Source: Burkholderiaceae bacterium 26
GTDB lineage: Bacteria; Pseudomonadota; Gammaproteobacteria; Burkholderiales; Burkholderiaceae
DNA: 64,000 bases
Direction of reading: 5' to 3'
NCBI GenBank assembly: GCA_000955795.1
Contig: JYOB01000017.1
Coordinates: 280,928-344,927, forward strand
This document shows, piece by piece, positions 34,990 to 46,801 of the stretch. Both the position numbers and the translations under genes were made by a program. The notes beneath the pieces were generated by a model that was not told where the DNA came from, did no database searches, and was given only the letters and a program-made list of their open reading frames with translations. Position 1 is the stretch's first letter; each line of letters begins with the position of its first letter.

Positions 34990-36243
34990 ATGGCAGATAT
35001 CAAGAACTACACCCTGAATTTCGGTCCGCAACACCCGGCCGCACACGGCGTGCTGCGCCTGGTGCTCGAGCTGGACGGCGAAGTCATTCAACGTGCCGAT
35101 CCGCACATCGGCCTGCTGCACCGCGCGACTGAAAAGCTCGCCGAGCAAAAGACCTGGATTCAGAGCGTGCCGTACATGGATCGCCTCGACTACGTGTCGA
35201 TGATGGTCAACGAGCACGCTTACGTGATGGCAATCGAGCGCCTGCTGGGTCTCGAAGTGCCGCTGCGTGCGCAGTACATCCGCGTCATGTTCGACGAGAT
35301 CACTCGGATCATGAACCACCTGATGTGGATCGGTTCGCACGCGCTCGATGTGGGCGCCATGGCGGTGTTCCTGTACGCCTTCCGCGAACGCGAAGACCTG
35401 TTCGATATGTACGAGGCGGTTTCGGGCGCGCGCATGCACGCAGCCTACTACCGTCCGGGCGGCGTCTACCGCGACCTGCCTGACACGATGCCGCAATACA
35501 AGGCATCCAAGGTGCGCAACGAGAAGGCCCTCGCCGCCTTGAACGAGACGCGTTCGGGTTCGCTGCTGGACTTCATTGAAGACTTCACCAACCGCTTCCC
35601 GAAGTATGTTGATGAGTACGAAACGCTGCTGACCGACAACCGGATTTGGAAGCAACGTCTGGTTGGTATCGGCGTGGTGAGCCCCGAGCGCGCCCTTAAC
35701 AAAGGTTTCTCCGGTGCGATGTTGCGTGGTTCGGGCATCGAATGGGATGTGCGCAAGAAGCAGCCGTACGAAGTGTACGATCGCGTCGATTTCGACATCC
35801 CGGTTGGCGTGAACGGCGATTGCTACGACCGTTATCTGGTGCGCGTGGAAGAAATGCGCCAGAGCAATCGCATCATTCGTCAGTGCATCGAGTGGTTGCG
35901 CAAAAACCCCGGTCCGGTGATCACCGATAACCACAAGGTGGCGCCGCCGTCGCGCGTTGACATGAAGACCAACATGGAAGAGCTGATTCACCACTTCAAG
36001 CTCTTTACGGAAGGTATGCACGTGCCCGAAGGTGAGGCATACGCCGCCGTTGAGCACCCGAAGGGTGAGTTCGGCATCTACGCAATCTCCGACGGCGCCA
36101 ACAAGCCGTACCGTCTGAAGATCCGCGCACCTGGCTTTGTTCATCTGGCCGCGCTCGACGAAATGGCGAAGGGCCACATGATTGCCGACGCAGTGACGAT
36201 CATCGGTACGCAAGACATCGTGTTTGGCGAGATCGATCGCTGA
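34990..36243 (+). CDS. nuoD: NADH-quinone oxidoreductase subunit D
   Basis: A 417-residue 49-kDa-type subunit that forms the quinone-binding cavity with Nuo[21 protein letters not shown] at the N-terminus holds the quinone-contacting His. [14 protein letters not shown] and the C-terminal FGEIDR are family landmarks. A 114-base gap to nuoE follows, in which no gene or terminator was seen. Confidence 0.97.
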   Translation: MADIKNYTLNFGPQHPAAHGVLRLVLELDGEVIQRADPHIGLLHRATEKLAEQKTWIQSVPYMDRLDYVSMMVNEHAYVMAIERLLGLEVPLRAQYIRVMFDEITRIMNHLMWIGSHALDVGAMAVFLYAFREREDLFDMYEAVSGARMHAAYYRPGGVYRDLPDTMPQYKASKVRNEKALAALNETRSGSLLDFIEDFTNRFPKYVDEYETLLTDNRIWKQRLVGIGVVSPERALNKGFSGAMLRGSGIEWDVRKKQPYEVYDRVDFDIPVGVNGDCYDRYLVRVEEMRQSNRIIRQCIEWLRKNPGPVITDNHKVAPPSRVDMKTNMEELIHHFKLFTEGMHVPEGEAYAAVEHPKGEFGIYAISDGANKPYRLKIRAPGFVHLAALDEMAKGHMIADAVTIIGTQDIVFGEIDR

Positions 36244-36357
36244 ACCAGCAGGAAACAAGGTTTGACGCGCAGGCAAGCGCGGCTGTGAAACGAGGACGCA
36301 CGCCGGGGTAAGGCAGCTAGGTAACACGCCCCGCGTCCCGCACCAATCGCAACGAAC

Positions 36358-36861
36358 ATGCTATCAGCAGAAGCTCTCAAGGAAATCGACCGGGCGGTCG
36401 CGAAATATCCCGCCGACCAGAAGCAGTCCGCCGTGATGGCGGCGCTGGCGGTCGCGCAGAGCGAGAAAGGCTGGGTCTCGCCCGAAGTCATGCAGTTCGT
36501 GGCCGAGTACCTCGAAATGCCGCCGGTGTGGGTCGAGGAAGTGGCGACGTTCTACAACATGTACGACACCAAGCCGGTGGGCCGCTTCAAGCTGTCGGTG
36601 TGCACGAACTTGCCGTGCGCGCTGTCGGGCGGCGAACGCGCGGCCGATTACCTGAAGAAGAAGCTCGGCATCGGTTTCAACGAAACCACGGCCGACGGCA
36701 ACTTCACGCTGAAGGAAGGCGAGTGCATGGGCGCGTGCGGTGATGCGCCGGTCATGATCGTCAACAACACCCACATGTGCAGCTTCATGAGCAACGAGAA
36801 GCTCGACGCGCTGATCGCCGACCTCCAGTCGAAGGCGCCGACCACCGGAGCAGGCAAGTAA
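36358..36861 (+). CDS. nuoE: NADH-quinone oxidoreductase subunit E
   Basis: A 167-residue subunit of the NADH-oxidising module with a thioredoxin-like [2Fe-2S] domain. The four Cys ligands are in CTNLPCALSGG and GECMGACGDAPV. The N-terminal helical bundle has YPADQKQSAVMAALAVAQSE. Its stop is directly followed by the nuoF ATG. Confidence 0.96.
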   Translation: MLSAEALKEIDRAVAKYPADQKQSAVMAALAVAQSEKGWVSPEVMQFVAEYLEMPPVWVEEVATFYNMYDTKPVGRFKLSVCTNLPCALSGGERAADYLKKKLGIGFNETTADGNFTLKEGECMGACGDAPVMIVNNTHMCSFMSNEKLDALIADLQSKAPTTGAGK

Positions 36862-38157
36862 ATGACCTCTCTGCACGATCGACATATCCAGCCGTTGATT
36901 CTCGCCGGCTTGAACGGCGACAACTGGCATCTTGAAGATTACGTCAAGCGCGGCGGCTATCAACAGCTCAAGCGCATCCTTACCGAGAAGATCACCCCTG
37001 AACAGGTCATTGCTGACGTGAAAGCGTCGGGCCTGCGCGGCCGTGGCGGTGCAGGTTTCCCGACCGGCCTGAAGTGGAGCTTCATGCCGCGCCAGTTCCC
37101 GGGCCAGAAGTATCTGGTCTGCAACACCGACGAAGGCGAGCCGGGTACGTTCAAGGATCGCGACATCATCCGCTACAACCCGCATGCGTTGATCGAAGGC
37201 ATGGCCATCGGCGGTTACGCGATGGGTATCACCGTGGGCTACAACTATATCCACGGCGAAATCTGGAACGAATACAAGATCTTTGAGCAGGCGCTTGAAG
37301 AAGCGCGTGCTGCGGGTTTCCTGGGCGACAACATCCTGGGCTCTGGTTTCAACTTCCAATTGCATGCGCACCATGGCTATGGCGCGTACATCTGCGGCGA
37401 AGAGACCGCGTTGCTTGAGTCGCTGGAAGGCAAGAAGGGGCAGCCGCGTTTCAAGCCGCCGTTCCCGGCGAGCTTTGGTCTGTACGGCAAGCCGACCACC
37501 ATCAACAACACCGAAACCTTTGCCGCAGTGCCGTTCCTGCTGTCCATCGGTCCGGACAACTACCTGAAGATGGGCAAGCCGAACAACGGCGGCTCGAAGA
37601 TCTTCTCCGTGTCCGGCGACGTGGAACGTCCGGGTAACTATGAGATCCCGCTCGGCACGCCGTTCTCCAAGCTGTTGGAGCTGGCCGGCGGCATGCGCGG
37701 CGGCAAGAAACTCAAGGCGGTCATCCCGGGTGGTTCGTCGGCGCCGGTGGTGCCGGCCGACCTGATGATGGCCTCCGACATGGACTACGACTCGATCGCC
37801 AAGGCTGGTTCGATGCTGGGCTCGGGCGCTGTGATCGTGATGGACGAAACGCGCTGCATGGTGAAGTCGCTGCTGCGCCTGTCGTACTTCTATTTCGAAG
37901 AGTCGTGCGGCCAGTGCACGCCGTGCCGTGAAGGCACCGGCTGGCTGTACCGCGTGGTCGACCGCATCGAGCACGGAAAGGGCCGCCAGGAAGACTTGGA
38001 CCTGCTGAACAACGTGGCCGAAAACATCATGGGCCGGACCATCTGCGCGCTCGGCGATGCCGCCGCGATGCCGGTCCGCGGCATGCTCAAGCACTACTGG
38101 GATGAGTTCGCGTATCACGTCGAACACAAGCAGTGCATGGTGCCCACCTACATTTAA
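36862..38157 (+). CDS. nuoF: NADH-quinone oxidoreductase subunit F
   Basis: A 431-residue subunit that binds NADH, FMN and a [4Fe-4S] cluster. [20 protein letters not shown] is the NADH-binding loop, and [16 protein letters not shown] the FMN site. The cluster ligands are in [14 protein letters not shown] and the later [12 protein letters not shown]. Starts immediately after nuoE. Confidence 0.97.
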   Translation: MTSLHDRHIQPLILAGLNGDNWHLEDYVKRGGYQQLKRILTEKITPEQVIADVKASGLRGRGGAGFPTGLKWSFMPRQFPGQKYLVCNTDEGEPGTFKDRDIIRYNPHALIEGMAIGGYAMGITVGYNYIHGEIWNEYKIFEQALEEARAAGFLGDNILGSGFNFQLHAHHGYGAYICGEETALLESLEGKKGQPRFKPPFPASFGLYGKPTTINNTETFAAVPFLLSIGPDNYLKMGKPNNGGSKIFSVSGDVERPGNYEIPLGTPFSKLLELAGGMRGGKKLKAVIPGGSSAPVVPADLMMASDMDYDSIAKAGSMLGSGAVIVMDETRCMVKSLLRLSYFYFEESCGQCTPCREGTGWLYRVVDRIEHGKGRQEDLDLLNNVAENIMGRTICALGDAAAMPVRGMLKHYWDEFAYHVEHKQCMVPTYI

Positions 38158-38169
38158 GCGTGGCAGAAC

Positions 38170-40521
38170 ATGGTTGAAATCGAAATCGATGGCAAGAAGG
38201 TTGAGGTTGCCGAAGGCAGCCTGGTGATGGAGGCAGCTCGCCAGACGGGCACCTACATTCCTCACTTCTGCTATCACCGCAAACTGTCGGTCGCGGCCAA
38301 CTGCCGGATGTGCCTCGTCGAAGTCGAGAAGGCACCCAAGGCGCTGCCGGCCTGCGCCACGCCCGTCACTGCGGGTATGAAGGTCTTCACAAACTCCGAG
38401 AAGGCGGTGAAGGCCCAGAAGTCCGTGATGGAATTCCTGCTGATTAACCACCCGCTGGATTGCCCGATCTGTGATCAGGGTGGTGAGTGTCAACTGCAGG
38501 ATCTGGCCGTGGGCTACGGCAAGTCTGAATCGCGCTACCAGGAAGAGAAGCGTGTGGTGTTCCACAAGAACGTGGGCCCGCTGATCTCCATGGAAGAGAT
38601 GACGCGGTGCATTCACTGCACGCGTTGTGTCCGCTTTGGTCAGGAAATTGCCGGCGTGATGGAACTGGGCATGCTCAACCGTGGCGAGCATTCCGAGATC
38701 ACGACGTTCGTCGGTCAAACCGTTGATTCCGAGTTGTCGGGCAACATGATCGACTTGTGCCCGGTCGGCGCACTGACCAGCAAGCCGTTCCGTTATTCGG
38801 CCCGCACGTGGGAGCTGGCACGCCGCAAGTCGGTGTCGCCGCACGACGGACTGGGCGCGAACGTGATCGTCCAGACGAAGAACCAGCGCGTCATGCGCGT
38901 TCTGCCGCTCGACAACGAAGCCATCAACGAATGCTGGCTTTCCGACAAGGATCGTTTCGCCTACGAGGGTGTGAACAGCGACGACCGTCTGACCCAGCCG
39001 ATGCTCAAGCAAGGCGGTCAATGGAAGGCTGTCGACTGGACCACCGCGCTGGAATATGTTGCCAACGGCCTGAACGAAATCAAGCGTGACCACGGCGCTG
39101 AGCAAATCGGTGCATTGGCCAGTCCGCACAGCACGCTGGAAGAGCTGTTCTTGTTCCAAAAGCTGGTGCGTGGCATTGGCAGCGACAACGTCGATTTCCG
39201 TCTGCGTCAATCCGATTTCTCCGTCAAGCCGACGGGCGCTCCGTGGCTGGGCCTGCCGATCGCCGATGTGTCGCTGCTGCAGCGCGCGCTGGTGGTGGGC
39301 GCCTTCTTGCGTAAGGATCATCCGCTGCTGGCTGCGCGTCTGCGCCAAGCGGGCAAGAAGGGTGCGCAACTGAACATGATCAGCGCCGGCGGCGAAGATC
39401 TGCTGATGGCCGCCACGCAACTGCTGGGTGCACCGTCGCAATGGCTGTCGCTGCTGTCGCAAGTGGCGGTGGCCGTGGCTGCTGCCAACAACGTTGCCCG
39501 TCCGGGCGGCACCGATGGCATCGAAGCTGGTGACGTTGCCAAGCGCATCGCCGCAAGCCTCGCTTCGGGCGAGCGTAAGGCTGTGTTCCTCGGCAACGCT
39601 GCTGTAGCACATCCGCAATTCTCGCAACTGCACGCGTTGGCTCAGTGGGTTGCGCAGCAGACCGGTGCGACGCTGGGCTTCCTGACGGAAGCGGCCAACA
39701 CCGTGGGCGGCTACATTGCCGGTGCGCTGCCGCAAGGCAATGGCCTCGACGCCGCCGCCATGCTGGCGCAACCGCGTCGTGCTTACGTGCTGCTGGGCGC
39801 CGAACCTGAATTCGATACCGCGAATCCCGTGCAGGCCCGTGCGGCGCTGGACCAGGCTGACACTGTGATCGTGCTGGCGCCGTTTGCCTCTCGCGCGGCA
39901 CTCGAGTACGCCGATGTGTTGCTGCCGACCGCGCCCTTTACGGAAACCTCCGGCACCTTCGTCAATTGCGAGGGTTTGCCGCAAAGCTTCAACGGCGTTG
40001 TGCGAAGCCTAGGCGATTCGCGTCCGGCGTGGAAAGTCCTGCGCGTGCTGGGCAATCTGCTGAACGTGTCGGGCTTTGAATACGACAGCTCGGAAGTCGT
40101 GCGCGACGAAGTGCTGGCGAAACCGGTGACCGCCCGTTTGTCGAACACGACGACTGCACAGACCGCTGCTCCGGCAGCCCCCGCGACAGGCATCGAACGT
40201 CTGGCCGATGTGCCGATCTACCACGCCGATCCGATCGTGCGCCGCGCTGGTTCGCTGCAACTGACGGCTGCAGCACGCGCCGCCGTGCGCGCTGGCTTGC
40301 CGGCTGATCTCTACGCGCAACTCGGTCTTGCCGATGGTGATGCCGTGCGCGTGACGCAAGGGCAGAGCAGTGTGGTGCTGCCGGCCGTGCTGGACAAGTC
40401 GCTGGCTTCCGGTGTGATCCGCGTGCCGGCTGCCACCGAGGCTTCGGCTCAGCTGGGTGCCATGTTCGGCGCGGTGAGCGTTGAGAAGGTTGAATCGTCC
40501 GCGTTGGCGGCTACGGTGTAA
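38170..40521 (+). CDS. nuoG: NADH-quinone oxidoreductase subunit G
   Basis: A 783-residue subunit with the electron wire of complex I. The N-terminal [2Fe-2S] domain has [20 protein letters not shown]. Next come His/Cys ligands in [18 protein letters not shown] and [13 protein letters not shown], and a molybdopterin-oxidoreductase-like body. The C-terminal half is Ala-rich and weakly conserved, as is usual. It starts 12 bases after nuoF. Confidence 0.96.
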   Translation: MVEIEIDGKKVEVAEGSLVMEAARQTGTYIPHFCYHRKLSVAANCRMCLVEVEKAPKALPACATPVTAGMKVFTNSEKAVKAQKSVMEFLLINHPLDCPICDQGGECQLQDLAVGYGKSESRYQEEKRVVFHKNVGPLISMEEMTRCIHCTRCVRFGQEIAGVMELGMLNRGEHSEITTFVGQTVDSELSGNMIDLCPVGALTSKPFRYSARTWELARRKSVSPHDGLGANVIVQTKNQRVMRVLPLDNEAINECWLSDKDRFAYEGVNSDDRLTQPMLKQGGQWKAVDWTTALEYVANGLNEIKRDHGAEQIGALASPHSTLEELFLFQKLVRGIGSDNVDFRLRQSDFSVKPTGAPWLGLPIADVSLLQRALVVGAFLRKDHPLLAARLRQAGKKGAQLNMISAGGEDLLMAATQLLGAPSQWLSLLSQVAVAVAAANNVARPGGTDGIEAGDVAKRIAASLASGERKAVFLGNAAVAHPQFSQLHALAQWVAQQTGATLGFLTEAANTVGGYIAGALPQGNGLDAAAMLAQPRRAYVLLGAEPEFDTANPVQARAALDQADTVIVLAPFASRAALEYADVLLPTAPFTETSGTFVNCEGLPQSFNGVVRSLGDSRPAWKVLRVLGNLLNVSGFEYDSSEVVRDEVLAKPVTARLSNTTTAQTAAPAAPATGIERLADVPIYHADPIVRRAGSLQLTAAARAAVRAGLPADLYAQLGLADGDAVRVTQGQSSVVLPAVLDKSLASGVIRVPAATEASAQLGAMFGAVSVEKVESSALAATV

Positions 40522-40529
40522 GGGTCAAC

Positions 40530-41594
40530 ATGATCGAGTCGATTACTTCTTTCGGTACCGCCACCTTCGGTGGATGGTGGCCGCTGATCTGGACGCTGGT
40601 CCGCGCGGTCTGCATCATTCTGCCGCTGCTGCTGTGCGTCGCTTACCTGATCCTGTGGGAGCGCAAGCTGATCGGCTGGATGCACGTGCGTCTGGGCCCG
40701 AACCGCGTGGGTCCGATGGGCCTGCTGCAGCCGATTGCCGACGTGCTCAAGCTGCTGCTCAAGGAAGTCATGGTGCCGAGCGCGGTCAGCCGTGGCATGT
40801 ACATCATCGCGCCGCTGATGGTGCTGATGCCCGCCGTGGCGATCTGGGCGGTGATTCCGTTCCAGGCCGAAGCCATGGTGTCGAACATCAACGCCGGTCT
40901 GCTGTACGTGATGGCGATTAGCTCGGTGGGCGTGTACGGCGTGATCCTGGCCGGCTGGGCTTCGAATTCCAAGTACGCATTCCTGGGTGCGATGCGCGCG
41001 TCGGCACAGATGATTTCGTACGAAATCGCCATGGGTTTCGCGCTAGTGACCGTGCTGATGGTGACGGGCAGCCTGAATCTGTCGGACATTGTTAACTCGC
41101 AGAACCGCGGTTTCTTTGCGGGTCACGGCATCAACATTCTTTCGTGGAACTGGCTGCCGCTGCTGCCGATGTTCGGCGTCTACTTCATCTCGGGTGTGGC
41201 AGAAACGAACCGCCACCCGTTCGACGTGGTGGAAGGCGAATCAGAAATCGTGGCCGGCCACATGATCGAATACTCGGGCATGGCGTTCGCGCTGTTCTTC
41301 CTGGCCGAGTACATCAACATGATCGTGATCTCGGCGCTGACGGCAACGCTGTTCCTGGGCGGCTGGGCTTCGCCGATTGATGCACCGGTCCTTAACTGGA
41401 TTCCTGGTTTCTTCTGGCTGCTGATCAAGGTTTTCCTGCTGCTGTCGGTCTTTATCTGGCTGCGTGCATCGTTCCCGCGCTATCGCTATGACCAGATCAT
41501 GCGTCTGGGCTGGAAGATTTTCATTCCGCTCACTGTGGGCTGGCTTGTCGTCGTCGCCATCTGGTTGGTGTCGCCGTGGAACATCTGGAAGTAA
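40530..41594 (+). CDS. nuoH: NADH-quinone oxidoreductase subunit H
   Basis: A 354-residue, eight-helix membrane subunit that links the peripheral arm to the proton pumps and lines the quinone channel. [20 protein letters not shown] and [20 protein letters not shown] are the two signature loops. It starts 8 bases after nuoG. Confidence 0.97.
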   Translation: MIESITSFGTATFGGWWPLIWTLVRAVCIILPLLLCVAYLILWERKLIGWMHVRLGPNRVGPMGLLQPIADVLKLLLKEVMVPSAVSRGMYIIAPLMVLMPAVAIWAVIPFQAEAMVSNINAGLLYVMAISSVGVYGVILAGWASNSKYAFLGAMRASAQMISYEIAMGFALVTVLMVTGSLNLSDIVNSQNRGFFAGHGINILSWNWLPLLPMFGVYFISGVAETNRHPFDVVEGESEIVAGHMIEYSGMAFALFFLAEYINMIVISALTATLFLGGWASPIDAPVLNWIPGFFWLLIKVFLLLSVFIWLRASFPRYRYDQIMRLGWKIFIPLTVGWLVVVAIWLVSPWNIWK

Positions 41595-41614
41595 CGGGAC
41601 AATAGGAAGGCACC

Positions 41615-42106
41615 ATGTTGCTTGCCATCAAGGAATTTTTTAACAGCCTCCTCTTGAAGGAACTCTTCAAGGGGCTGGCGCTGACCGGGCGCTACCTGTT
41701 TGCGCGCAAGATCACTGTTCTCTTTCCGGAAGAGAAGACGCCGCTGTCGCCGCGCTTCCGCGGTTTGCATGCACTGCGTCGCTATCCGAACGGCGAAGAG
41801 CGTTGCATCGCTTGCAAGCTGTGCGAAGCCGTGTGCCCGGCTTTGGCCATCACGATCGAGTCAGATCAGCGCGACGACGGCACTCGCCGCACCACGCGCT
41901 ACGACATCGACCTGACCAAGTGTATTTTCTGCGGCTTCTGTGAAGAGGCTTGCCCGGTGGACGCCATCGTCGAGACGCACATCCTGGAATACCACGGTGA
42001 GAAGCGCGGCGACCTGTATTTCACCAAAGACATGCTGCTGGCCGTGGGTGATCGCTTCGAGCCGGAAATTGCGGCCAACAAGGCGGCCGACGCAAAGTAC
42101 CGCTGA
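41615..42106 (+). CDS. nuoI: NADH-quinone oxidoreductase subunit I
   Basis: A 163-residue ferredoxin-like subunit with clusters N6a and N6b. The two motifs are [12 protein letters not shown] (about residues 66-77) and [14 protein letters not shown] (about 105-118). An N-terminal amphipathic helix attaches it to the membrane arm. A 146-base gap to nuoJ follows. Confidence 0.97.
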   Translation: MLLAIKEFFNSLLLKELFKGLALTGRYLFARKITVLFPEEKTPLSPRFRGLHALRRYPNGEERCIACKLCEAVCPALAITIESDQRDDGTRRTTRYDIDLTKCIFCGFCEEACPVDAIVETHILEYHGEKRGDLYFTKDMLLAVGDRFEPEIAANKAADAKYR

Positions 42107-42161
42107 TTCAGAACGTCCGCCGTGCGGTTGGCGGGCGGTGCAGTTGACATCCCGGTTGGAC

Positions 42162-42180
42162 AACGGCTCTTTGAGAGCCA
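42162..42180 (+). other. Small hairpin in the nuoI-nuoJ gap
   Basis: GGCTCT and AGAGCC pair around TTG within the 146-base spacer before nuoJ. No T-run follows, so it is not a standard terminator. It may balance expression by RNA processing; it may also be chance. Confidence 0.3.
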
Positions 42181-42252
42181 ACCAGTTGCGGTGGCGTCAC
42201 GCCATCGCGGCTTTGGACAAGCGCGTGCCGCAAAACGGCCCGTGCCAGGATC

Positions 42253-42885
42253 ATGGAAATCACGACGATCATCTTCTACTGTTTCGCGCTCGTGCTGGTG
42301 CTCGCAGCGCTGAAGGTCATCACCGCGAAGAACCCGGTGCACGCGGCGTTGTTCCTCGTGCTCTCGTTCTTCACCGCGGCGGCGATCTGGATGCTGCTCA
42401 AGGCGGAGTTCCTCGCCATCACGCTGGTGCTGGTCTACGTTGGGGCAGTGATGGTGCTGTTCCTGTTCGTGGTGATGATGATCGACATCGACATCGAGCA
42501 CCTGCGACGCGATTTCTGGACTTACGTGCCGATGGCAGCCTTTGTGGGCGTGGTCATCATCCTGGAAATGACCGTCGTGCTGACCAAGACCTTCATGGGG
42601 CGCGTACAGCCGGTGCAGGAGTTGCCGAAGGGCTTTACCGGCCCGAACACGCAGGCGCTCGGGAAACTCATCTATACCGATTACATCTATGCCTTTGAAG
42701 TCGCTGGCGCGGTGCTGCTGCTGGCGATTGTCGCGGCCGTGGCCCTGACCGCCCGCCGCCGCAAGGACACCAAGGCCCAGAACGTGTCCGATCAAATCCG
42801 TGTGAAGCGCAAGGACCGTGTACGTCTGGTCTCGATGCCGTCTGAAAAGTCGGCTGGCGCAGCTTCGGCTGAATCCAAGAGCTGA
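42253..42885 (+). CDS. nuoJ: NADH-quinone oxidoreductase subunit J
   Basis: A 210-residue membrane subunit with five helices. The pi-bulge-bearing helix lies in [20 protein letters not shown]. The C-terminal 30 residues are basic and soluble. The helix region fits the family length. Confidence 0.95.
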   Translation: MEITTIIFYCFALVLVLAALKVITAKNPVHAALFLVLSFFTAAAIWMLLKAEFLAITLVLVYVGAVMVLFLFVVMMIDIDIEHLRRDFWTYVPMAAFVGVVIILEMTVVLTKTFMGRVQPVQELPKGFTGPNTQALGKLIYTDYIYAFEVAGAVLLLAIVAAVALTARRRKDTKAQNVSDQIRVKRKDRVRLVSMPSEKSAGAASAESKS

Positions 42886-42904
42886 GCCCCGGGAGAGAAC
42901 CCAT

Positions 42905-43216
42905 ATGTCTTCGCTATCCCTTGCCCATTACCTCGTGCTCGGCGCGGTGCTGTTTGCCATCAGCATCGTCGGCATCTTCCTGAACCGCAAGAACGTCATC
43001 GTGCTGCTGATGGCGATCGAATTGATGCTGCTGGCGGTCAACCTGAACTTCGTCGCGTTCTCCCATTACCTGGGCGATCTGGCAGGGCAGGTGTTCGTGT
43101 TTTTCATCCTGACGGTGGCCGCGGCGGAATCCGCGATCGGTCTCGCCATCCTGGTGGTGCTGTTCCGCAATCTGGACACCATCAACGTCGACGATCTGGA
43201 CAGCCTGAAGGGCTGA
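42905..43216 (+). CDS. nuoK: NADH-quinone oxidoreductase subunit K
   Basis: A 103-residue, three-helix subunit homologous to MnhC/MrpC. The conserved membrane Glu residues are in [17 protein letters not shown] and [16 protein letters not shown] 42905 gives the family length; a longer in-frame start would overlap nuoJ. Confidence 0.96.
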   Translation: MSSLSLAHYLVLGAVLFAISIVGIFLNRKNVIVLLMAIELMLLAVNLNFVAFSHYLGDLAGQVFVFFILTVAAAESAIGLAILVVLFRNLDTINVDDLDSLKG

Positions 43217-43245
43217 CCTCCGCATCCACCTATAAGAAGCGTTCC

Positions 43246-45306
43246 ATGGCTACCACGCTCAATCCCAACCTGCTGCTGGCGATTCCGCTCGCGCCGCTGG
43301 CCGGCGCAGCGATCGCTGGGCTGTTCGGCACCAAGTTCTTTGGCGAGAAGATCGGCCGCACGGCATCCCACAGCGTCACCATCCTCGGTGTTGCGATCGC
43401 CTTCATCCTGTCGGCGCTGACGCTGTCCGACGTCATCAACGGCGCCGGTTACAACGGCACCGTCTATGAATGGATGACGGTTGGCTCGCTGAAGATGGAA
43501 GTCGGCTTCCTCATCGATTCGCTCACGGCGATGATGATGTGCGTGGTGACCTTCGTCTCGCTGATGGTGCACATCTACACCATCGGCTACATGGCGGAAG
43601 ATGACGGCTACAACCGTTTCTTCGCTTATATCTCGCTGTTCACCTTCTCGATGTTGATGCTCGTGATGAGCAACAACTTCCTGCAGCTGTTCTTCGGCTG
43701 GGAAGCGGTGGGTCTTGTGTCGTATCTGCTGATTGGCTTCTGGTTCAAGCGTCCGACCGCCATCTACGCCAACATGAAGGCGTTCCTGGTCAACCGCGTG
43801 GGTGACTTTGGCTTCGTGCTCGGCATCGGTTTGCTGCTGGCCTACAGCGGCAGCCTGAGCTACGCCGACGTGTTCGCCGCCCGCGACAACCTGGCCACGA
43901 TTGGCTTCCCTGGCACTGATTGGCACATGCTGACGGTCGCCTGTATCTGCCTGTTCATTGGTGCGATGGGTAAATCGGCGCAGTTCCCGCTGCACGTATG
44001 GCTACCGGACTCGATGGAAGGTCCGACCCCGATTTCTGCGCTGATTCACGCGGCCACCATGGTGACCGCCGGTATCTTCATGGTCGCGCGCATGTCGCCG
44101 CTGTTCGAGCTGTCGGACACCGCACTGTCGTTCGTGCTGATCATTGGCGCCATCACTGCGTTGTTCATGGGTTTCCTGGGCATCATCCAGACCGACATCA
44201 AGCGGGTGGTGGCGTACTCCACGCTGTCTCAGCTGGGCTACATGACCGTCGCACTGGGCGCATCGGCTTATCAAGTGGCCGTGTTCCACCTGATGACGCA
44301 CGCGTTTTTCAAGGCGCTGCTGTTCCTCGGCGCGGGCTCGGTCATCATCGGCATGCACCACGATCAGGACATGCGCAACATGGGCGGCCTGCGCAAGTAC
44401 ATGCCGATCACGTGGCTGACGTCGCTGGTGGGGTCGCTGGCGCTGATCGGCACACCGTTTTTCGCGGGTTTCTATTCGAAGGACTCGATCATCGAAGCGG
44501 TGCGTGAATCGCACCTGCCGGGCGCCGGGTTCGCTTACTGGGCGGTACTGGCCGGCGTGTTCGTGACCGCGTTCTACTCGTTCCGCATGTACTTCCTGGT
44601 GTTCCACGGTGAAGAGCGTTTCGGCAAGGCCCACGCCCATCACGACGATCACCATGAAGAGGAAGAGGGCGACCACGATCACCACCATGGTCTGGCTCCG
44701 GGCCAGAAGCCGCACGAGTCGCCGTGGGTTGTGACGGTGCCGCTGGTCCTGCTGGCGATTCCGTCGGTCATCATCGGTGCAATGGCAATCCAGCCGATGC
44801 TGTTCGGCGAGTTCTTCAAGCACGGCGTGGTGTTCTCGGAAGTCATCTTCAATGCTGACAACCACGAAGCTATGAAGGTGTTGGCCGAAGACTTCCACGG
44901 CTGGATCGAGATGGCGCTGCACGGCTTTACGTCGGCACCGTTCATTCTGCTGCTGGCGGGCGTCGTGTTGTCGTGGTTCTTCTACCTGAAGCGCCCGGAT
45001 ATCCCGGCAGCGATCGCCAAGCGTTTCTCTGGCGTCTACAAGCTGCTGGACAACAAGTACTACATGGACAAGATCAACGAGATCGTCTTCGCCAACGGAG
45101 CGGTCAAGTTTGGCCGCGGCCTGTGGAAGGGCGGCGATCAGGGAGTGATCGACGGTGTTGTCGTTAACGGCAGCGCGCGTCTGGTGGGCTGGTTCGCGAC
45201 TGTCGTGCGCCTGCTCCAGTCCGGCTTCATCTATGACTATGCGTTCGCGATGATCATCGGCACGGTTGGGCTGCTGACGTATTTCGTGTTCCTGGCAGGC
45301 AAATAA
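43246..45306 (+). CDS. nuoL: NADH-quinone oxidoreductase subunit L
   Basis: A 686-residue Mrp-antiporter-like proton-pumping subunit with the long lateral helix at its C-terminus. The key Lys/His stretch is GAMGKSAQFPLHVWLPDSME and the later VFHLMTHAFFKALLFLGAGS. A hydrophilic loop at about residues 464-486 is rich in His, Asp and Glu (HAHHDDHHEEEEGDHDHHHG), which is longer and more histidine-rich than in E. coli. Confidence 0.97.
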   Translation: MATTLNPNLLLAIPLAPLAGAAIAGLFGTKFFGEKIGRTASHSVTILGVAIAFILSALTLSDVINGAGYNGTVYEWMTVGSLKMEVGFLIDSLTAMMMCVVTFVSLMVHIYTIGYMAEDDGYNRFFAYISLFTFSMLMLVMSNNFLQLFFGWEAVGLVSYLLIGFWFKRPTAIYANMKAFLVNRVGDFGFVLGIGLLLAYSGSLSYADVFAARDNLATIGFPGTDWHMLTVACICLFIGAMGKSAQFPLHVWLPDSMEGPTPISALIHAATMVTAGIFMVARMSPLFELSDTALSFVLIIGAITALFMGFLGIIQTDIKRVVAYSTLSQLGYMTVALGASAYQVAVFHLMTHAFFKALLFLGAGSVIIGMHHDQDMRNMGGLRKYMPITWLTSLVGSLALIGTPFFAGFYSKDSIIEAVRESHLPGAGFAYWAVLAGVFVTAFYSFRMYFLVFHGEERFGKAHAHHDDHHEEEEGDHDHHHGLAPGQKPHESPWVVTVPLVLLAIPSVIIGAMAIQPMLFGEFFKHGVVFSEVIFNADNHEAMKVLAEDFHGWIEMALHGFTSAPFILLLAGVVLSWFFYLKRPDIPAAIAKRFSGVYKLLDNKYYMDKINEIVFANGAVKFGRGLWKGGDQGVIDGVVVNGSARLVGWFATVVRLLQSGFIYDYAFAMIIGTVGLLTYFVFLAGK

Positions 45307-45318
45307 GGGATTACAAAA

Positions 45319-46785
45319 ATGGTTCTGTCTTTTGCGATCTGGCTGCCGATCTTCTTCGGCGTGCTGGTGCTGGCCTCGGGCTCAGACCGCAATCCCGGTT
45401 ATGTCCGCTGGATGTCGCTGATCGGCTCGCTGATCAGCTTCGTGATGACGCTGCCGCTGATTACGCGTTTCGACAAGACGACGGCTGCAATGCAGTTCGT
45501 CGAGAAATCGTCGTGGATCGAGCGCTTCCATATCAGCTACTACTTGGGTGTCGACGGCATCTCGATGTGGTTCGTGGTGCTGACCGCGTTCATCACCGTC
45601 ATCGTTGTCATTGCCGCCTGGGAAGTGATCACCGAGCGTGTGGCGCAGTACATGGCCGCGTTCCTGATCCTGTCGGGTCTGATGATCGGCGTGTTTGCGT
45701 CGCTCGACGGTCTGCTGTTCTACGTGTTCTTCGAAGCCACGCTGATCCCGATGTACATCATCATCGGCGTGTGGGGCGGCCCGAACCGCGTCTATGCGGC
45801 ATTCAAGTTCTTCCTGTACACGCTGCTGGGCTCGTTGCTGACGCTGGTTGCGCTGCTGTATCTGTACTTCCACAGCGGCACGTTTGAAATTCTGCAGTGG
45901 CATCAGGTCAAGCTGTCGATGAACGAGCAGATCCTGATCTTCCTCGCGTTCTTCATGGCCTTTGCCGTGAAGGTGCCGATGTGGCCGGTGCACACCTGGC
46001 TGCCAGACGCCCACGTGGAAGCGCCGACCGGCGGTTCCGTGGTCCTGGCTGCCATCATGCTGAAGCTGGGTGCCTACGGTTTCCTGCGGTTCTCGCTGCC
46101 GATCGCTCCGGATGCAAGCCATAGCCTGTCGGCATTCATCATTGCGATCTCGCTGGTCGCCGTGATCTACATCGGCTTGGTCGCGCTGGTGCAGGCCGAC
46201 ATGAAGAAGCTGGTCGCGTATTCGTCGATCGCGCACATGGGCTTCGTCACGCTGGGCTTCTTCATCTTCAACGAGATCGGCGTCGAGGGCGGTATCGTCC
46301 AGATGATTTCGCACGGCTTCATCTCCGGTGCGATGTTCCTGTGCATTGGCGTGCTGTATGACCGCGTGCACTCGCGCCAGATCGCCGATTACGGCGGTGT
46401 GGTGAACACGATGCCGAAGTTTGCGGCGCTGTCGGTGTTCTTTGCGATGGCCAACTGCGGCCTGCCGGCAACCTCGGGTTTCGTCGGCGAGTTCATGGTG
46501 ATCCTGGGTTCGGTCAAGTTCAATTTCTGGATTGGTTTGCTGGCCGCCACGGCACTGATCTTTGGTGCTGCGTATTCGCTGTGGATGGTCAAGCGCGTGA
46601 TCTTCGGTGATGTGACCCACAAGCACGTTGCCGAATTGAAGGACCTGAATTGCCGCGAGTTCTTCATGCTGGGCGTGCTGGCGATCGCCACCCTGTACAT
46701 GGGCCTGTATCCGAAGCCCTTCACCGATGTCATGCATGCGTCCGTGGTCAACCTGCTGACCCACGTGGCTCAGTCGAAGCTGTAA
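45319..46785 (+). CDS. nuoM: NADH-quinone oxidoreductase subunit M
   Basis: A 488-residue antiporter-like proton-pumping subunit with about 14 helices. FAVKVPMWPVHTWLPDAHVE and KKLVAYSSIAHMGFVTLGFF carry the conserved Lys, His and Glu/Asp of the proton path. It starts 12 bases after nuoL. Confidence 0.97.
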   Translation: MVLSFAIWLPIFFGVLVLASGSDRNPGYVRWMSLIGSLISFVMTLPLITRFDKTTAAMQFVEKSSWIERFHISYYLGVDGISMWFVVLTAFITVIVVIAAWEVITERVAQYMAAFLILSGLMIGVFASLDGLLFYVFFEATLIPMYIIIGVWGGPNRVYAAFKFFLYTLLGSLLTLVALLYLYFHSGTFEILQWHQVKLSMNEQILIFLAFFMAFAVKVPMWPVHTWLPDAHVEAPTGGSVVLAAIMLKLGAYGFLRFSLPIAPDASHSLSAFIIAISLVAVIYIGLVALVQADMKKLVAYSSIAHMGFVTLGFFIFNEIGVEGGIVQMISHGFISGAMFLCIGVLYDRVHSRQIADYGGVVNTMPKFAALSVFFAMANCGLPATSGFVGEFMVILGSVKFNFWIGLLAATALIFGAAYSLWMVKRVIFGDVTHKHVAELKDLNCREFFMLGVLAIATLYMGLYPKPFTDVMHASVVNLLTHVAQSKL

Positions 46786-46801
46786 GCAGCGAGAAGAAAC
46801 T

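Noticed and set aside
36364..39984. A 1206-codon open frame on the minus strand opposite nuoE, nuoF and nuoG
   Set aside because: Its sequence is Arg/His/Ala-rich without family features, and it lies exactly opposite well-conserved genes. Long antisense frames are expected at this GC content and codon use.
42107..42252. Possible small gene between nuoI and nuoJ
   Set aside because: The frames are short, lack a ribosome-binding site and show no membrane or conserved pattern.
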